A DNA stretch of 64,000 nt, taken from NCBI RefSeq assembly GCF_900292075.1, contig NZ_OLMV01000003.1:1-64000 (forward strand), written 5' to 3'. Below, piece by piece: positions 51,143 through 58,711 of this stretch. How positions within the stretch are numbered: the stretch's first letter is position 1; every line of letters starts with the position of its first letter. Source of the stretch: Microbacterium timonense (lineage in GTDB: Bacteria; Actinomycetota; Actinomycetes; Actinomycetales; Microbacteriaceae). The notes beneath the pieces were generated by a model. The model was not told the origin of the DNA. It ran no database searches and saw only the letters and a program-made list of their open reading frames with translations. The translations under genes were made by a program, and so were the position numbers.

Positions 51143-51607
51143 TCAGTCCTCCGGAAAGGCCAGAGCGCGCAGCAGCGCCGCCAGTGTCTCCCGCTCCTCG
51201 GGTGACAGCTGGGCGTGCGCCCGCTCCTCGGCGGCGCGCGCCGACTCGCGCGCGACGGAGACGAGGTGCCGACCCGCCTCGGTGGCCACCACGACGTTGG
51301 CGCGCCGGTCGGACGGATCGGGCTGGCGCTGCACCAGCCCGCGCGTCTGCAGCTCGTCGACGAGGCTCACCACCTGGCTCGGGTCGAGCCGCAGGAACTC
51401 AGCCAGTTCGCGCTGGGAGGGCCTCGCCTCCCCCGATGCGAGCACGAGCACCGAGTACGACCGCGCTTTGAGCCCGTGTTCGGCGAGTGCCGCGTTGCCC
51501 GCGGCGAGCGCGATCGCGTTGGCACGGGCCAGCAGGAAGCTCAGGTCGTCCGCGAGCGCCGACGAGCGCAGCCCGGATACGGCGACGGCGTCGACGGCTT
51601 TCGGCAT
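51143..51607 (-). CDS. phdR: MarR family regulator of phd-like cluster
   Basis: A 154-residue MarR protein. The HTH RPSQRELAEFLRLDPSQVVSLVDELQTRGL and the wing RQPDPSDRRANVVVATEAGR are clear (about residues 60-110). It is divergent from the SDR-amidohydrolase-acyl-CoA dehydrogenase-MaoC-ligase operon, across a promoter with a CAAC-A-GTTG palindrome between the -35 and -10. In C. glutamicum a MarR protein, PhdR, represses the equivalent phenylpropanoid genes and is released by CoA-ester intermediates. The symbol is given by this gene-order analogy. Confidence 0.82.
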   Translation of the reverse strand: MPKAVDAVAVSGLRSSALADDLSFLLARANAIALAAGNAALAEHGLKARSYSVLVLASGEARPSQRELAEFLRLDPSQVVSLVDELQTRGLVQRQPDPSDRRANVVVATEAGRHLVSVARESARAAEERAHAQLSPEERETLAALLRALAFPED

Positions 51608-51644
51608 GACCCGATGCTAGCCCAGTTCGTGGATGAACGGAATG

Positions 51645-51674
51645 ATTGACTTTCTCAACAGTTGGGTCTTCAAT
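51645..51674 (+). promoter_or_regulatory. phd-like operon promoter with MarR-type palindrome
   Basis: TTGACT (51646-51651), a 17-base spacer and TTCAAT (51669-51674) form a promoter. CAAC-A-GTTG (51656-51664) is centred in the spacer, with ATTGA/TTCAAT flanks extending the symmetry. This is a classic layout for MarR repression. Confidence 0.65.
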
Positions 51675-51748
51675 GGGTGTCGGGTCACCGGCTCATCGGC
51701 GCACCGCGCCTCCCACGCCGGCGACCCCGATACGAAGGAGTCTCACGC

Positions 51749-52678
51749 ATGTCCACCGACGCGCCTCTCGACGGCAAGGTCGCCATCGTCACCGGATCGG
51801 GCCGTGGCCTCGGCCTCGCCTACGCCCAGGAACTCGCCCGTCAGGGTGCCGCCGTCGTGATCAACGACGTCGACGAGGCCACCGCTGCCGACGCCGTCGC
51901 GACGATCGAGGCCGAAGGCGGCCGGGCGGTGGCCGTCGTCGCGCCCGTGGGGCCCACCGAGACCGCGAAGCGGCTCGTGCAGACGGCGGTCGACTCGTTC
52001 GGGCGCCTGGACATCCTGGTGACCAACGCCGGCGTGCTGCGCGACACCGTGCTGTGGAAGATGAGCGACGACGACTTCGACACCGTCATCAACGTGCACC
52101 TGCGCGGCACCTTCACGTGCGTCCGCGAGGCCGCGACGTACATGCGGGAGAACCAGATCCCCGGGCGCATCATCTGCATCGGCTCGCCCACCGGACAGCG
52201 CGGCAACTTCGGTCAGACCAACTACGCCGCCGCCAAGGCCGGCATCGTCGGCATGGTGCGCACGTGGGCGCTGGAGCTCAAGAAGGCGGGCATCACCGCC
52301 AACGCGGTCATCCCCGTCGCGGCGACCGCCATGACCGCGACCGTCCCCTACTTCGCCGCCGCCGTCGAGGCCGACGCCGCCGGCGAGCCGATGCCGTCCT
52401 TCTTCCGGCACGATCTCGGCTTCGGCACCTCGGACGACGTCGCCGGCCTGATCGCCTATCTGGCATCGGATGCCGCGGCCGGCGTCAGCGGCCAGGCCAT
52501 CGGCATCGGCGGCGACCGCCTCCAGCTGTGGTCGCACCCCGAGGCCGTGGCGACGGCCTTCCACGAGGGCGGCTGGTCGTACGCCGACCTCGCCGCCGGC
52601 TTCGCCGAGGCCGTGGGCGAGCTCCAGTCCGTCGGTGAGAAGTTCCCGCCGCTGCCCGAGGCCCTCCAGCGCTCGTGA
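51749..52678 (+). CDS. phdB: SDR family dehydrogenase (3-hydroxyacyl-CoA type)
   Basis: A 309-residue short-chain dehydrogenase. The NAD-binding motif is VTGSGRGLGLAYAQ (residues 15-28), then TNAGVLRD, the catalytic Ser in CIGSPTGQRG and the YxxxK pair in NYAAAKAG. The roughly 50-residue C-terminal extension is longer than in FabG and like multifunctional beta-oxidation-type SDRs. It probably oxidises the 3-hydroxyacyl-CoA formed from phenylpropanoid-CoA. The start ATG follows AAGGAG. It is the first gene of the operon and overlaps the next gene by GTGA. Confidence 0.85.
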   Translation: MSTDAPLDGKVAIVTGSGRGLGLAYAQELARQGAAVVINDVDEATAADAVATIEAEGGRAVAVVAPVGPTETAKRLVQTAVDSFGRLDILVTNAGVLRDTVLWKMSDDDFDTVINVHLRGTFTCVREAATYMRENQIPGRIICIGSPTGQRGNFGQTNYAAAKAGIVGMVRTWALELKKAGITANAVIPVAATAMTATVPYFAAAVEADAAGEPMPSFFRHDLGFGTSDDVAGLIAYLASDAAAGVSGQAIGIGGDRLQLWSHPEAVATAFHEGGWSYADLAAGFAEAVGELQSVGEKFPPLPEALQRS

Positions 52679-53562
52679 CCCGCTACGAACCGGCGATCGA
52701 CCTCGACGCCATCACCGCGATCGATGTGCACGTGCACATCGAGGTCGACCCCCACGGGCACTCGTCGCTGCCCGACGACCTGCGAGACGCCGCGGCGAAG
52801 TACTTCAGCACGGACGGCCCCAACCCGGACCTGGACGGCGTCGCCGCGTACTACCGCGAGCGGAACATGGCGGCCGTGGTCTTCACCGTCGACGCCGAGA
52901 CCAACTTCGGTCATCCGCCGATCTCGAGCGCCGACATCGCCGAGGGCGCGGCGCGGAACAACGACGTGCTCATCCCCTTCGGCTCCGTCGATCCCCTCAA
53001 GGCCGGCGCGGTGGACGATGCCCGCCGCCTCATCGAGGACAGCGGCGTGCGCGGCTTCAAGTTCCACCCGACCGTCCAGGGGTTCGACCCGTCCGACGAG
53101 TCGTACTTCGCGCTCTACGAGCTCCTGCAGGCGGCGGGCGTCGTCGCGCTGTTCCACACCGGGCAGACGGGGATCGGCGCCGGCCTCCCCGGCGGGCGGG
53201 GGCTGCTGCTGGGCAGGTCCAACCCGATCCTGCTCGACCCTGTCGCCGCGCGGTTCCCCGACCTCCAGATCATCATGGCCCACCCCTCCGTCCCCTGGCA
53301 GGACGAGGCGCTCTCGGTGGCCACGCACAAGCACAACACCTGGATCGACCTGTCGGGGTGGAGCCCGAAGTACTTCCCCGAATCGCTGGTCCGCGCCGCG
53401 AACTCCTACCTGAAACGCAGAGTGCTGTTCGGCTCGGACTTCCCGCTGCTGACCCCGGACCGCTGGATGCGGGATGCCGAGGCCACCGGCTCGTTCAAGC
53501 CCGAGGTGATGCCGGGCATCCTCAAGGACAACGCCGCGCGGCTGCTCGGGCTCGGGAGCTGA
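52675..53562 (+). CDS. phdC: Amidohydrolase family 2 protein (3-oxoacyl-CoA ketohydrolase candidate)
   Basis: A 295-residue TIM-barrel amidohydrolase. Motifs are AIDVHVHIEVDP (residues 15-26), FKFHPTVQGF, LFHTGQTGIG, MAHPSVPWQDEA and FGSDFPLLTPDRW, giving the His/His/His/Asp metal site. The start GTG overlaps the SDR stop by 4 bp. In the phd pathway of C. glutamicum an amidohydrolase (PhdC) is proposed to hydrolyse the aryl 3-oxoacyl-CoA to the benzoic acid and acetyl-CoA in place of a thiolase; no thiolase occurs in this operon, which fits. The specific activity is inferred from gene order. Confidence 0.82.
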   Translation: MTRYEPAIDLDAITAIDVHVHIEVDPHGHSSLPDDLRDAAAKYFSTDGPNPDLDGVAAYYRERNMAAVVFTVDAETNFGHPPISSADIAEGAARNNDVLIPFGSVDPLKAGAVDDARRLIEDSGVRGFKFHPTVQGFDPSDESYFALYELLQAAGVVALFHTGQTGIGAGLPGGRGLLLGRSNPILLDPVAARFPDLQIIMAHPSVPWQDEALSVATHKHNTWIDLSGWSPKYFPESLVRAANSYLKRRVLFGSDFPLLTPDRWMRDAEATGSFKPEVMPGILKDNAARLLGLGS

Positions 53563-53563
53563 C

Positions 53564-54754
53564 ATGCCCACCCTCGAGGCGGATGCGACGTTCGGGTACG
53601 ACCCGTACGCGATCGCGGAATCGCACCTGAGCCCCGCCGCGCGGCGAGCGCTCGAGGGGCTGCAGCGGACGCTGGACCGCAGCATCCGTCCCCTCCTCGC
53701 CCAGGCGTGGGAGACGGGGACCATGCCGGCCGGCGTGCTCGACGCGCTCATCCGTCTCGACCTCATGCAGCCGGAGGGGATGGATGCCGCGGAGGCGGGT
53801 TCGTCCATGTACTCCGGCTTCCGCAACTACGTGCTGGCGCGCACCGACGTCTCGGTCGCGACGCTCTACAACGCGCAGTCCGGGCTGTTCCGCACGACGA
53901 TCGCCCTGGGCGGCTCGCCGGCGCAGGCTGCGGAGCTCGACCCCCGCGTGCGGAGCTTCGAGCTGAAGGGGGCGTTCGCGCTCACGGAGCCCGAGCACGG
54001 GTCGGACGTGGCCGGCGGACTGGCGACCACCGCCCGGCGCGACGGCGACCACTGGGTCATCGACGGCCGCAAGAAGTGGATCGGCGGGGCTGCGGCGTCC
54101 GATGTGCTCGTCGTGTTCGCGCGCGACATCGACGACCACGCGGTGAAGGCGTTCCTCGTCCCGACAGCTGCCCAGGGCGTGCAGGTGCAGCCGATCGGCG
54201 GCAAGGTGTCGCTGCGTCCTGTGCCGAACGCGCTCATCACCCTCGAGAACGTGCGGGTGGACGAGGGGTCCCGTCTGCAGGACGTCGACGGCTGGCGGGA
54301 CGTGGCCCGCATCCTGCGGGCGATGCGCTCAGACGTCGCCTGGATCGCCGCGGGCCTGCAGGCGGGCGCGCTCGAGGCGACGGTGCGGTACGTGCGCGAG
54401 CGTCATCAGTTCGACCGGCCGATCGGCGGCTTCCAGCTCGTACAGGAGAAGCTCGCCCGCATGCTCGGCAACACCGTGGCCTCCCTCGCGCTCGTCGTGC
54501 AGCTGTCGGCACGGCAGGACCAGGGCGAGTACGCCGACGAGAACTCCGCGCTGGCGAAGATGCAGACCGCGAGGCTCGCGCGCGAGACCGTCGCCCTCGG
54601 TCGCGAGGTGCTGGGCGGCAACGGCATCCTGCTCGAGCACGATGTCGCCCGCTTCTTCGCGGATGCCGAAGCCGTGTACTCGTACGAGGGCACGCACGAG
54701 ATCAACGCCCTCATCGTCGGCCGCGCGCTCACCGGCGCATCGGCCTTCACCTGA
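53564..54754 (+). CDS. phdD: Acyl-CoA dehydrogenase
   Basis: A 396-residue flavin acyl-CoA dehydrogenase. FAD/substrate landmarks are GAFALTEPEHGSDVAGGL and KKWIGGAAASDVLVVFA. The helical C-terminus has RHQFDRPIGGFQLVQEKLAR and LGGNGILLEHDV, and the catalytic-Glu region YEGTHEINALIVGRALTG. The pattern is nearest to glutaryl-CoA-dehydrogenase-like members. It would desaturate dihydro-cinnamoyl-type CoA esters to the enoyl-CoA. It starts one base after the amidohydrolase stop. Confidence 0.86.
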   Translation: MPTLEADATFGYDPYAIAESHLSPAARRALEGLQRTLDRSIRPLLAQAWETGTMPAGVLDALIRLDLMQPEGMDAAEAGSSMYSGFRNYVLARTDVSVATLYNAQSGLFRTTIALGGSPAQAAELDPRVRSFELKGAFALTEPEHGSDVAGGLATTARRDGDHWVIDGRKKWIGGAAASDVLVVFARDIDDHAVKAFLVPTAAQGVQVQPIGGKVSLRPVPNALITLENVRVDEGSRLQDVDGWRDVARILRAMRSDVAWIAAGLQAGALEATVRYVRERHQFDRPIGGFQLVQEKLARMLGNTVASLALVVQLSARQDQGEYADENSALAKMQTARLARETVALGREVLGGNGILLEHDVARFFADAEAVYSYEGTHEINALIVGRALTGASAFT

Positions 54755-54775
54755 ACCGACACCGAAGGAGAACCC

Positions 54776-55228
54776 ATGACCACCACCGTCGACTACGCCG
54801 ACGTCGCAGGACTCGCCGGCACCGACCTCGGCTGGACCGAGTGGCTCGAAGTCACGCAGGACCGCGTGAACCTCTTCGCCGACGCCACCGACGACCACCA
54901 GTGGATCCACGTCGACCCCGAGCGCGCCGCCGACGGCCCCTTCGGCGCACCGATCGCCCACGGGTTTCTGACACTGTCGCTCACCGTCAAGTTCTGGTCC
55001 GAGCTGTTCGACGTGACGAACGTGACCACCAGGGTGAACTACGGCCTGGACAAGGTGCGGTTCGTCTCGCCGGTCAAGGTCGGCGCGCGCGTGCGCATGA
55101 ACGCCGTCATCGCCGAGGTGACCGAGGTGCGCGGCGGCTACCAGTTCGCCGTGGACCAGACGATCGAGATCGAAGGCGGCGACAAGCCGGCGGTGGTCGC
55201 CCGCGGTCTGTACCGCTTCTACGCCTGA
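54776..55228 (+). CDS. phdE: MaoC family enoyl-CoA hydratase
   Basis: A 150-residue hot-dog-fold hydratase. The R-hydratase motif is visible as FADATDDHQWIHVDPERA (Asp36 and His41), with GAPIAHGFLTLSL following. This is the standard length for single-domain MaoC proteins. It would hydrate the enoyl-CoA made by the dehydrogenase or ligase to the 3-hydroxyacyl-CoA used by the SDR. The ATG is preceded by AAGGAG. A 223-bp repeat-rich gap separates it from the ligase gene, so the ligase may also have its own promoter. Confidence 0.86.
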   Translation: MTTTVDYADVAGLAGTDLGWTEWLEVTQDRVNLFADATDDHQWIHVDPERAADGPFGAPIAHGFLTLSLTVKFWSELFDVTNVTTRVNYGLDKVRFVSPVKVGARVRMNAVIAEVTEVRGGYQFAVDQTIEIEGGDKPAVVARGLYRFYA

Positions 55229-55260
55229 GAGGCGTCTCGTCTCCCCCGGCCCACTCGAAC

Positions 55261-55420
55261 GGTCGTCGAACCACCCCGGTCGTTGAGCGGACCCGGTCGT
55301 CGAGCGAACCCCGGTCGTTGAGCGAACCCGGTCGTTGAGCGAACCCGGTCGTTGAGCGAGCGAAGCGAGACGAAACGCAGAGACGAAACGCAGAGACGAA
55401 ACGCGGAGACCAAACGCCCA
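55261..55420. repeat. Cluster of short direct repeats
   Basis: At least four copies of CCCGGTCGTTGAGCGAA-like words (55275-55365) are followed by about four copies of GAGACGAAACGC (55368-55415). They lie between phdE and phdA. The same GTTGAGCGAGCGAAGCGAG word appears inverted at 48446-48483. Confidence 0.8.
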
Positions 55421-55451
55421 CCGCCTCCTCGAAGGAGAGGACACGAAAACG

Positions 55452-56972
55452 ATGCACAAGGGTATCGGCTTCTGGCTCGCCAAGCGGCGTCTGCGCGACC
55501 CCGAGAAGCGCGCCGTGATCTTCGGCGACGAGGTGCTCACCTATCGCCAGCTCGCGGATGCCGCCGACCGCGTCGCCGCGGTGCTCGCCGCGCGCGGGAT
55601 CGGCAGCGGCGACGCCGTCGCCTACATCGGCGAGAACAGCCCGCAGTTCCTGCAGGTGATGTTCGGGACGGCTCAGCTCGGGGCCGTCTTCGTGCCGGTG
55701 AACACGCGGCTGGCGCCCCCGGAGATGCGGCATGTGCTGGTGGACTCGCAGGCCAAGGCGCTCGTGTTGGACGCCGAGTTCCTCGACCGTGCGATGCCGG
55801 GCGTGGAGGCGGGCCGCATCGCGCATGTCATCGTCACCGGCGCGGGCCTGCCGGAGCACCCGGGACTCGCCCGGCTGATCGCGGAGGCATCCTCTGGGCA
55901 CACGCCGGTCGACGTCGAGCTCGACCATCCGGCGGCGATCATCTACACGTCCGGCACGACCGGCCGGCCCAAGGGGGCCGTGCTCAGCCACGGCAATCTC
56001 ACGTGGGTGGCGCTGAACTGCATCGTGGACTACGACGTCGTCTCCAGCGACGTCTCACTCATGATCTCGCCGCTGTTCCACGTCGCCTCGCTGGGCATGG
56101 GCGCGCTGCCGGTCGTGCTCAAGGGGGCGACGCTGGTGCTCGAGAAGGGCTTCGAGCCCGGGCGCGCGCTGGCGCAGATCCAGCGGCACGGCGTCACGAT
56201 GCTCTCGGGCGTGCCGACGACGTACCAGATGATGGCCGACCACCCGGACTGGGCGTCGACCGATCTGTCCACCCTGCGCAAGCTCACCTGCGGCGGGTCG
56301 GCCGTTCCCACCCGCATCCTCAACGCGTACGAGGAGCGGGGCCTGTCGTTCTCGCAGGGCTACGGCATGACCGAGACCTCGCCCGGAGCGACCTCCCTGT
56401 CGCCCACCATGACGCGCGAGAAGCAGGGCAGCGTCGGGCTGCCGCACTTCTTCACCGACGTGCGCGTGACCGACGAGCACGGGCAGCCGGTGCCGCCCGG
56501 CACCGTGGGAGAGATCGAGGTCGCCGGACCCAACGTCTTCCTCGGCTACCACGGCCTGCCCGAGGCCACGGCCGCTGCGTTCACGGAGGACGGGTGGTTC
56601 CGCTCGGGCGATCTCGGATACCTCGACGACGACGGCTATCTGTACATCGCCGACCGCCTGAAGGACATGATCATCTCGGGTGGCGAGAACATCTACCCCG
56701 CCGAGGTGGAGAACCTCATCTCCGACATCGAGGGCATCTCCGGTGTTGCGGTCGTGGGGGTGCCCGACGACCGCTGGGGCGAGGTGCCCTGGGCCGTCGT
56801 GACGCTGAAGGAGGGCGCGGAGGTCGACACCGAGCTGGTGCGGTCGCGTCTGGACGGTCTCGTCGCCCGCTACAAGCTGCCCAAGAACGTGGTGGTCGTC
56901 GAGGATCTGCCCCGCACCGCGTCCGGCAAGATCCGCAAGGCCGACCTGCGGGCACGCTTCACCGACGGCTGA
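55452..56972 (+). CDS. phdA: Acyl-CoA ligase (phenylpropanoid/fatty acid type)
   Basis: A 506-residue ANL-superfamily adenylating enzyme. Core motifs are IIYTSGTTGRPKGAVLSH (A3/P-loop, about residues 163-180), YGMTETSPGATSL (A5), GWFRSGDLGYLDDDGYLYI (A7/A8) and the final catalytic Lys in RTASGKIRKADLR. Length is normal. It activates an aromatic propionate, cinnamate or similar acid as its CoA thioester and so starts the side-chain pathway completed by the upstream genes. The start ATG at 55452 follows GAAGGAGAGG. It is followed by a strong terminator. Confidence 0.88.
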   Translation: MHKGIGFWLAKRRLRDPEKRAVIFGDEVLTYRQLADAADRVAAVLAARGIGSGDAVAYIGENSPQFLQVMFGTAQLGAVFVPVNTRLAPPEMRHVLVDSQAKALVLDAEFLDRAMPGVEAGRIAHVIVTGAGLPEHPGLARLIAEASSGHTPVDVELDHPAAIIYTSGTTGRPKGAVLSHGNLTWVALNCIVDYDVVSSDVSLMISPLFHVASLGMGALPVVLKGATLVLEKGFEPGRALAQIQRHGVTMLSGVPTTYQMMADHPDWASTDLSTLRKLTCGGSAVPTRILNAYEERGLSFSQGYGMTETSPGATSLSPTMTREKQGSVGLPHFFTDVRVTDEHGQPVPPGTVGEIEVAGPNVFLGYHGLPEATAAAFTEDGWFRSGDLGYLDDDGYLYIADRLKDMIISGGENIYPAEVENLISDIEGISGVAVVGVPDDRWGEVPWAVVTLKEGAEVDTELVRSRLDGLVARYKLPKNVVVVEDLPRTASGKIRKADLRARFTDG

Positions 56973-56993
56973 TCGGGCTCCCGCAGCGGACGA

Positions 56994-57025
56994 GGCCCCG
57001 GCATCCCGATACGGATGCCGGGGCC
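56994..57025. terminator. Bidirectional hairpin terminator
   Basis: Perfect 13-bp arms GGCCCCGGCATCC (56994-57006) and GGATGCCGGGGCC (57013-57025) with a 6-base loop, between the convergent ligase and hydrolase genes. Confidence 0.85.
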
Positions 57026-57041
57026 GAGCGCGTACGGCGGC

Positions 57042-58400
57042 TCAGCGGCCGTCGGGCTCACGCTCCGGTCGCAGCAGGGTGTCAGGGTGGAAGTCGACGA
57101 AGCTCCCGCCGCGGTCCAGCCCGCCGGCACGTGCGATCTCATCGGCGCGCTCGTTGAGGGACCGCGGGTGGGCGAAGTTGCGCCAGTGGCCGGAATCCAG
57201 TCGCTCCTGCAGGGCGGTGACGAGCGCGGCGATCTCCGCATCGGCGTACTGGCAGTGGCCGGGGCGGTCGACGAATGCCTGCGCCAGGAGACCCGCGTCG
57301 GCGTTGTGGCGCACGCGCTCGGCGTAGGTTCCCGCCTGAGCGATCACCGGCGCAGCGTCGCCTGTCTCATGGATCGAGAGCACCGGACCGCGGATGGCGC
57401 CGGTCGGCGTGGCGAAATCCTGCATGTACGCCACGGCGCCGGGATCCGCGGAGATGCGGGCGCCCGCATTCAGAGCCGCGAGATCGTCGTCCAGCGAGAG
57501 GCCGGCGTCCCGATACAGCTCGCGCACCAGTCGGCTGCCGCCCGACTGGCGCAGCGCGTGGGCATAGTCCACGCCGGTGTTCCACGAGAAATTGCCCCCG
57601 GCGCGCTGCTCCAGCGGCTGACGAGGCGACACCACACCCCACATGAAGATCCGGTAGAGCTGCTCCTGCTGCGCCTCGGCGTCGCGCGGTCGCTCCGTGT
57701 CGGTCTGCGACCATGTCGGCATCTGCGCGAGAGTCGCCGCGAGCGCGATCCGTGCCCGGCCTTCCGGCGTCTGTTGCGCGGCGTCGAGCACTTCACGGAA
57801 CGCCGCTTGCCGAGCCGGTTCATCCGTCACGTCGACCAGCTCCAGACGCGTGTCAGCGGGAGCGATCAGCGTCTTCAGGGCGTAGGTGCCGTCCAGCGCC
57901 CCGTTGAGCATCGGGATCGCGCCGGCGACCGATCCGCACAGCGGGAGGGCGGCATCGAAGAGGTCGGCCCGCTGCTCGAGCAGGGCCACGGAGACCTGCC
58001 CGCCCATCGACGATCCCCATGCGATGACGTGGTCGGGCTCTCCCAGCGCGTCTGCCGCGATCCGGACGACTTCGGGCTGGGCGGCAAGCAGGTCCTCGAC
58101 AGCCCATCCGCTGCCCGCTGCCGCCCCGGCCACGGCATATCCCTCCTCGGTGAGCCACGACACCACATCCGCGGAGGGCCCGGCGGATGCGACGCCCCCT
58201 CCTCCGCCGAAGCCCGGGCTCCACGTCAGCAGCGTGCCGTTCCAGTCCTCCGGTGCGTAGAGCACATACTGACCGCCGCGGGGGAGAGGCCCCCGGCTCT
58301 CGGTCGTGGCCGGTGGTGCTGCCCCGGCGGAGCCCCCCGTGAGAATGAGCGCCACGGAGGCGACGATGCCGGCGCCGACGCGAATCGAGCGTGATGACAT
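57042..58400 (-). CDS. Secreted alpha/beta hydrolase (serine esterase-like), copy 2
   Basis: A 452-residue exported protein, paralogous to 39305-40669. The signal peptide is RVGAGIVASVALILTGGSAG, with cleavage near GAAPPA. The nucleophile elbow is WGSSMGGQVSVAL (Ser131), and VDRPGHCQYADAEIAAL holds the candidate catalytic His. Blocks such as EDWNGTLLTWSPGF, QQTPEGRARIALAA and FSWNTGVDYAHAL match copy 1. Substrate unknown; an extracellular esterase releasing phenolic acids is plausible. It is divergent from the phn-type transporter operon, with a 9-bp inverted repeat in the shared 311-bp upstream region. Confidence 0.82.
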   Translation of the reverse strand: MSSRSIRVGAGIVASVALILTGGSAGAAPPATTESRGPLPRGGQYVLYAPEDWNGTLLTWSPGFGGGGGVASAGPSADVVSWLTEEGYAVAGAAAGSGWAVEDLLAAQPEVVRIAADALGEPDHVIAWGSSMGGQVSVALLEQRADLFDAALPLCGSVAGAIPMLNGALDGTYALKTLIAPADTRLELVDVTDEPARQAAFREVLDAAQQTPEGRARIALAATLAQMPTWSQTDTERPRDAEAQQEQLYRIFMWGVVSPRQPLEQRAGGNFSWNTGVDYAHALRQSGGSRLVRELYRDAGLSLDDDLAALNAGARISADPGAVAYMQDFATPTGAIRGPVLSIHETGDAAPVIAQAGTYAERVRHNADAGLLAQAFVDRPGHCQYADAEIAALVTALQERLDSGHWRNFAHPRSLNERADEIARAGGLDRGGSFVDFHPDTLLRPEREPDGR

Positions 58401-58552
58401 GGTGGTCCCTTCCGGCGGCGCCCACGCTCCGAACCGCAGGTGGGACGAACGCGCCGCACTGTCTGGTCGACGTTGACCGGGCGCACGACACTTTCATCGA
58501 CGTTCGCCTCGGGATCTGTAGCGGTCTTGACCCTGACACGATCGGTTGAGGA

Positions 58553-58583
58553 TGTCAACGGTTGGCGATCATGTCCGTTGACA
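58553..58583. promoter_or_regulatory. Inverted repeat in divergent hydrolase/phnD region
   Basis: Perfect 9-bp arms TGTCAACGG (58553-58561) and CCGTTGACA (58575-58583) are separated by 13 bases. The right arm contains a consensus TTGACA -35 pointing to phnD. It is a candidate repressor site in the 311-bp gene-free stretch 58401-58711, where I see nothing else. Confidence 0.55.
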
Positions 58584-58711
58584 ATCACAACTATTCGTGG
58601 TTCCGTGGAAACACCACACATCCAATGACGGACGTAGTTGAAACTGTCTCCCTCCAATGTCGGCCGGAGACGCGGCGGCCGTCTTCCCCCCGAAGTCGAA
58701 AGGTGCCCGAC

